From Theobroma cacao (taxonomy: Eukaryota > Streptophyta > Magnoliopsida > Malvales > Malvaceae), in NCBI RefSeq assembly GCF_000208745.1, contig NC_030852.1, positions 29,596,211 to 29,660,210 of the forward strand: 64,000 nt of DNA, given 5' to 3'. This document shows positions 63,515 through 64,000 of this stretch, piece after piece. A program made the translations under genes and the position numbers. The notes beneath the pieces are model-generated. The model saw nothing but the letters and a program-made list of their open reading frames with translations. It was not told the DNA's origin and made no database searches. Position 1 is the first letter of the stretch. Every line of letters starts with the position of its first letter.

Positions 63515-64000
63515 AAGGAAAGGAGGGACAGAGAGAGAGAGAGAGAGAGAAAAGGTTTATGGGAGAATTTTATATATAATAATAATATATATTTGATTTT
63601 GGAAGTTTGTTAAAAGGTCAGTCATTTACTCGTTTCTGCATTAAAACTTCCTAGAATTTACCAGGTTTGATGTTTGCTGGTGTTGCTTTGCAATGACCAA
63701 ATTAGTCCTGTTATTTTACCAATACCATACCTCTGTGTCTTGGCCAAAATTCTTGTCAGTTTGTCACGTTTTTCATCATGAATTTGTTCTCACTTTCTAA
63801 TGTAAATTCCATATACAACTGTAATTAGAAATATATATATATATATATTATATACAAAAAAGGGTTATTTTGGTAATGATCGCTACATATTCAGTGAATA
63901 ATAATAAATATCTATATCTGATTGTGAAATATTAATTGCATGCAAATTTTACACTGGGAGACCAAATTTTTGTATAGGAAGTTTTACAGTTTTGGTAAAG
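63515..64000. other. Upstream of the TPP promoter; window end
   Basis: Contains the (GA)n run at 63530-63551 and an (AT)n run at about 63830-63849. No gene seen. Confidence 0.5.

Noticed and set aside
1..64000. tRNA genes, rRNA, conserved plant miRNA precursors, CRISPR arrays
   Set aside because: I looked for tRNA box B words and for common plant miRNA seeds (families 156-172, 319, 390-399, 408, 482) on both strands and found no convincing hit. CRISPR arrays are not expected in a plant nuclear genome.

Overview
This is nuclear DNA from a flowering plant, most likely a eudicot. It is AT-rich, the genes have many introns with GT-AG (rarely GC-AG) boundaries, several products are plastid-targeted or plant-specific, and LTR retrotransposons fill intergenic and intronic space. 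A woody rosid would fit, but I cannot name the species from sequence alone.

Layout. (1) 463-1935 (+): last three coding exons of a plastid sigma factor, with the 5' part outside the window. (2) 3907-4831 (-): a three-exon single-repeat R3-MYB of the TRIPTYCHON/CAPRICE type, too fragmented for simple ORF calling. (3) About 5-14.9 kb: gene-poor, with a probable Tat-type Ty3/gypsy solo LTR (about 6986-10175), a 500-bp purine-only tract, and a duplicated block that straddles the window's only N. (4) 14944-16393 (+): SWEET3 sugar transporter. (5) 18516-19689 (+): a 292-aa six-helix membrane protein of unknown function. (6) 22122-27185 (+): polypyrimidine-tract-binding protein (PTB2 type). (7) 28176-33639: a decayed Ty1/copia element with both LTRs. 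(8) 33997-43384 (+): FTSH11 protease in 17 exons, with a decayed chromovirus and an extra LTR scar in intron 9. (9) 44437-46713 (-): ABA receptor PYL8, convergent with FTSH11. (10) 46.7-56 kb: repeats and sequence without recognisable genes. (11) 55965-57993 (-): trehalose-6-phosphate phosphatase, probably with a 5.3-kb leader intron reaching a TATA-containing promoter near 63.5 kb.

The most striking large-scale signal is gene order. TRY, SWEET3, PTB2, FTSH11 and PYL8 occur here in the order I recall for Arabidopsis At5g53200, 53190, 53180, 53170 and 53160. The neighbourhood is therefore an old microsynteny block, here inflated by transposons and carrying an extra gene between SWEET3 and PTB2. 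Gene functions are diverse (plastid transcription, epidermal patterning, sugar transport, splicing, proteolysis, ABA perception, trehalose signalling). I see no sign that they form one pathway, and the linkage looks historical.

The best candidates for new biology are an in-phase open cassette with a long polypyrimidine tract inside PTB intron 2 (likely autoregulatory splicing), GC-AG introns in both SWEET3 and FTSH11, and the duplicated 3' end of FTSH11 intron 9 around an LTR. I found no tRNA, rRNA, recognisable miRNA precursor or CRISPR array. All gene models are read by eye from splice consensus and family similarity; none was tested against transcripts.
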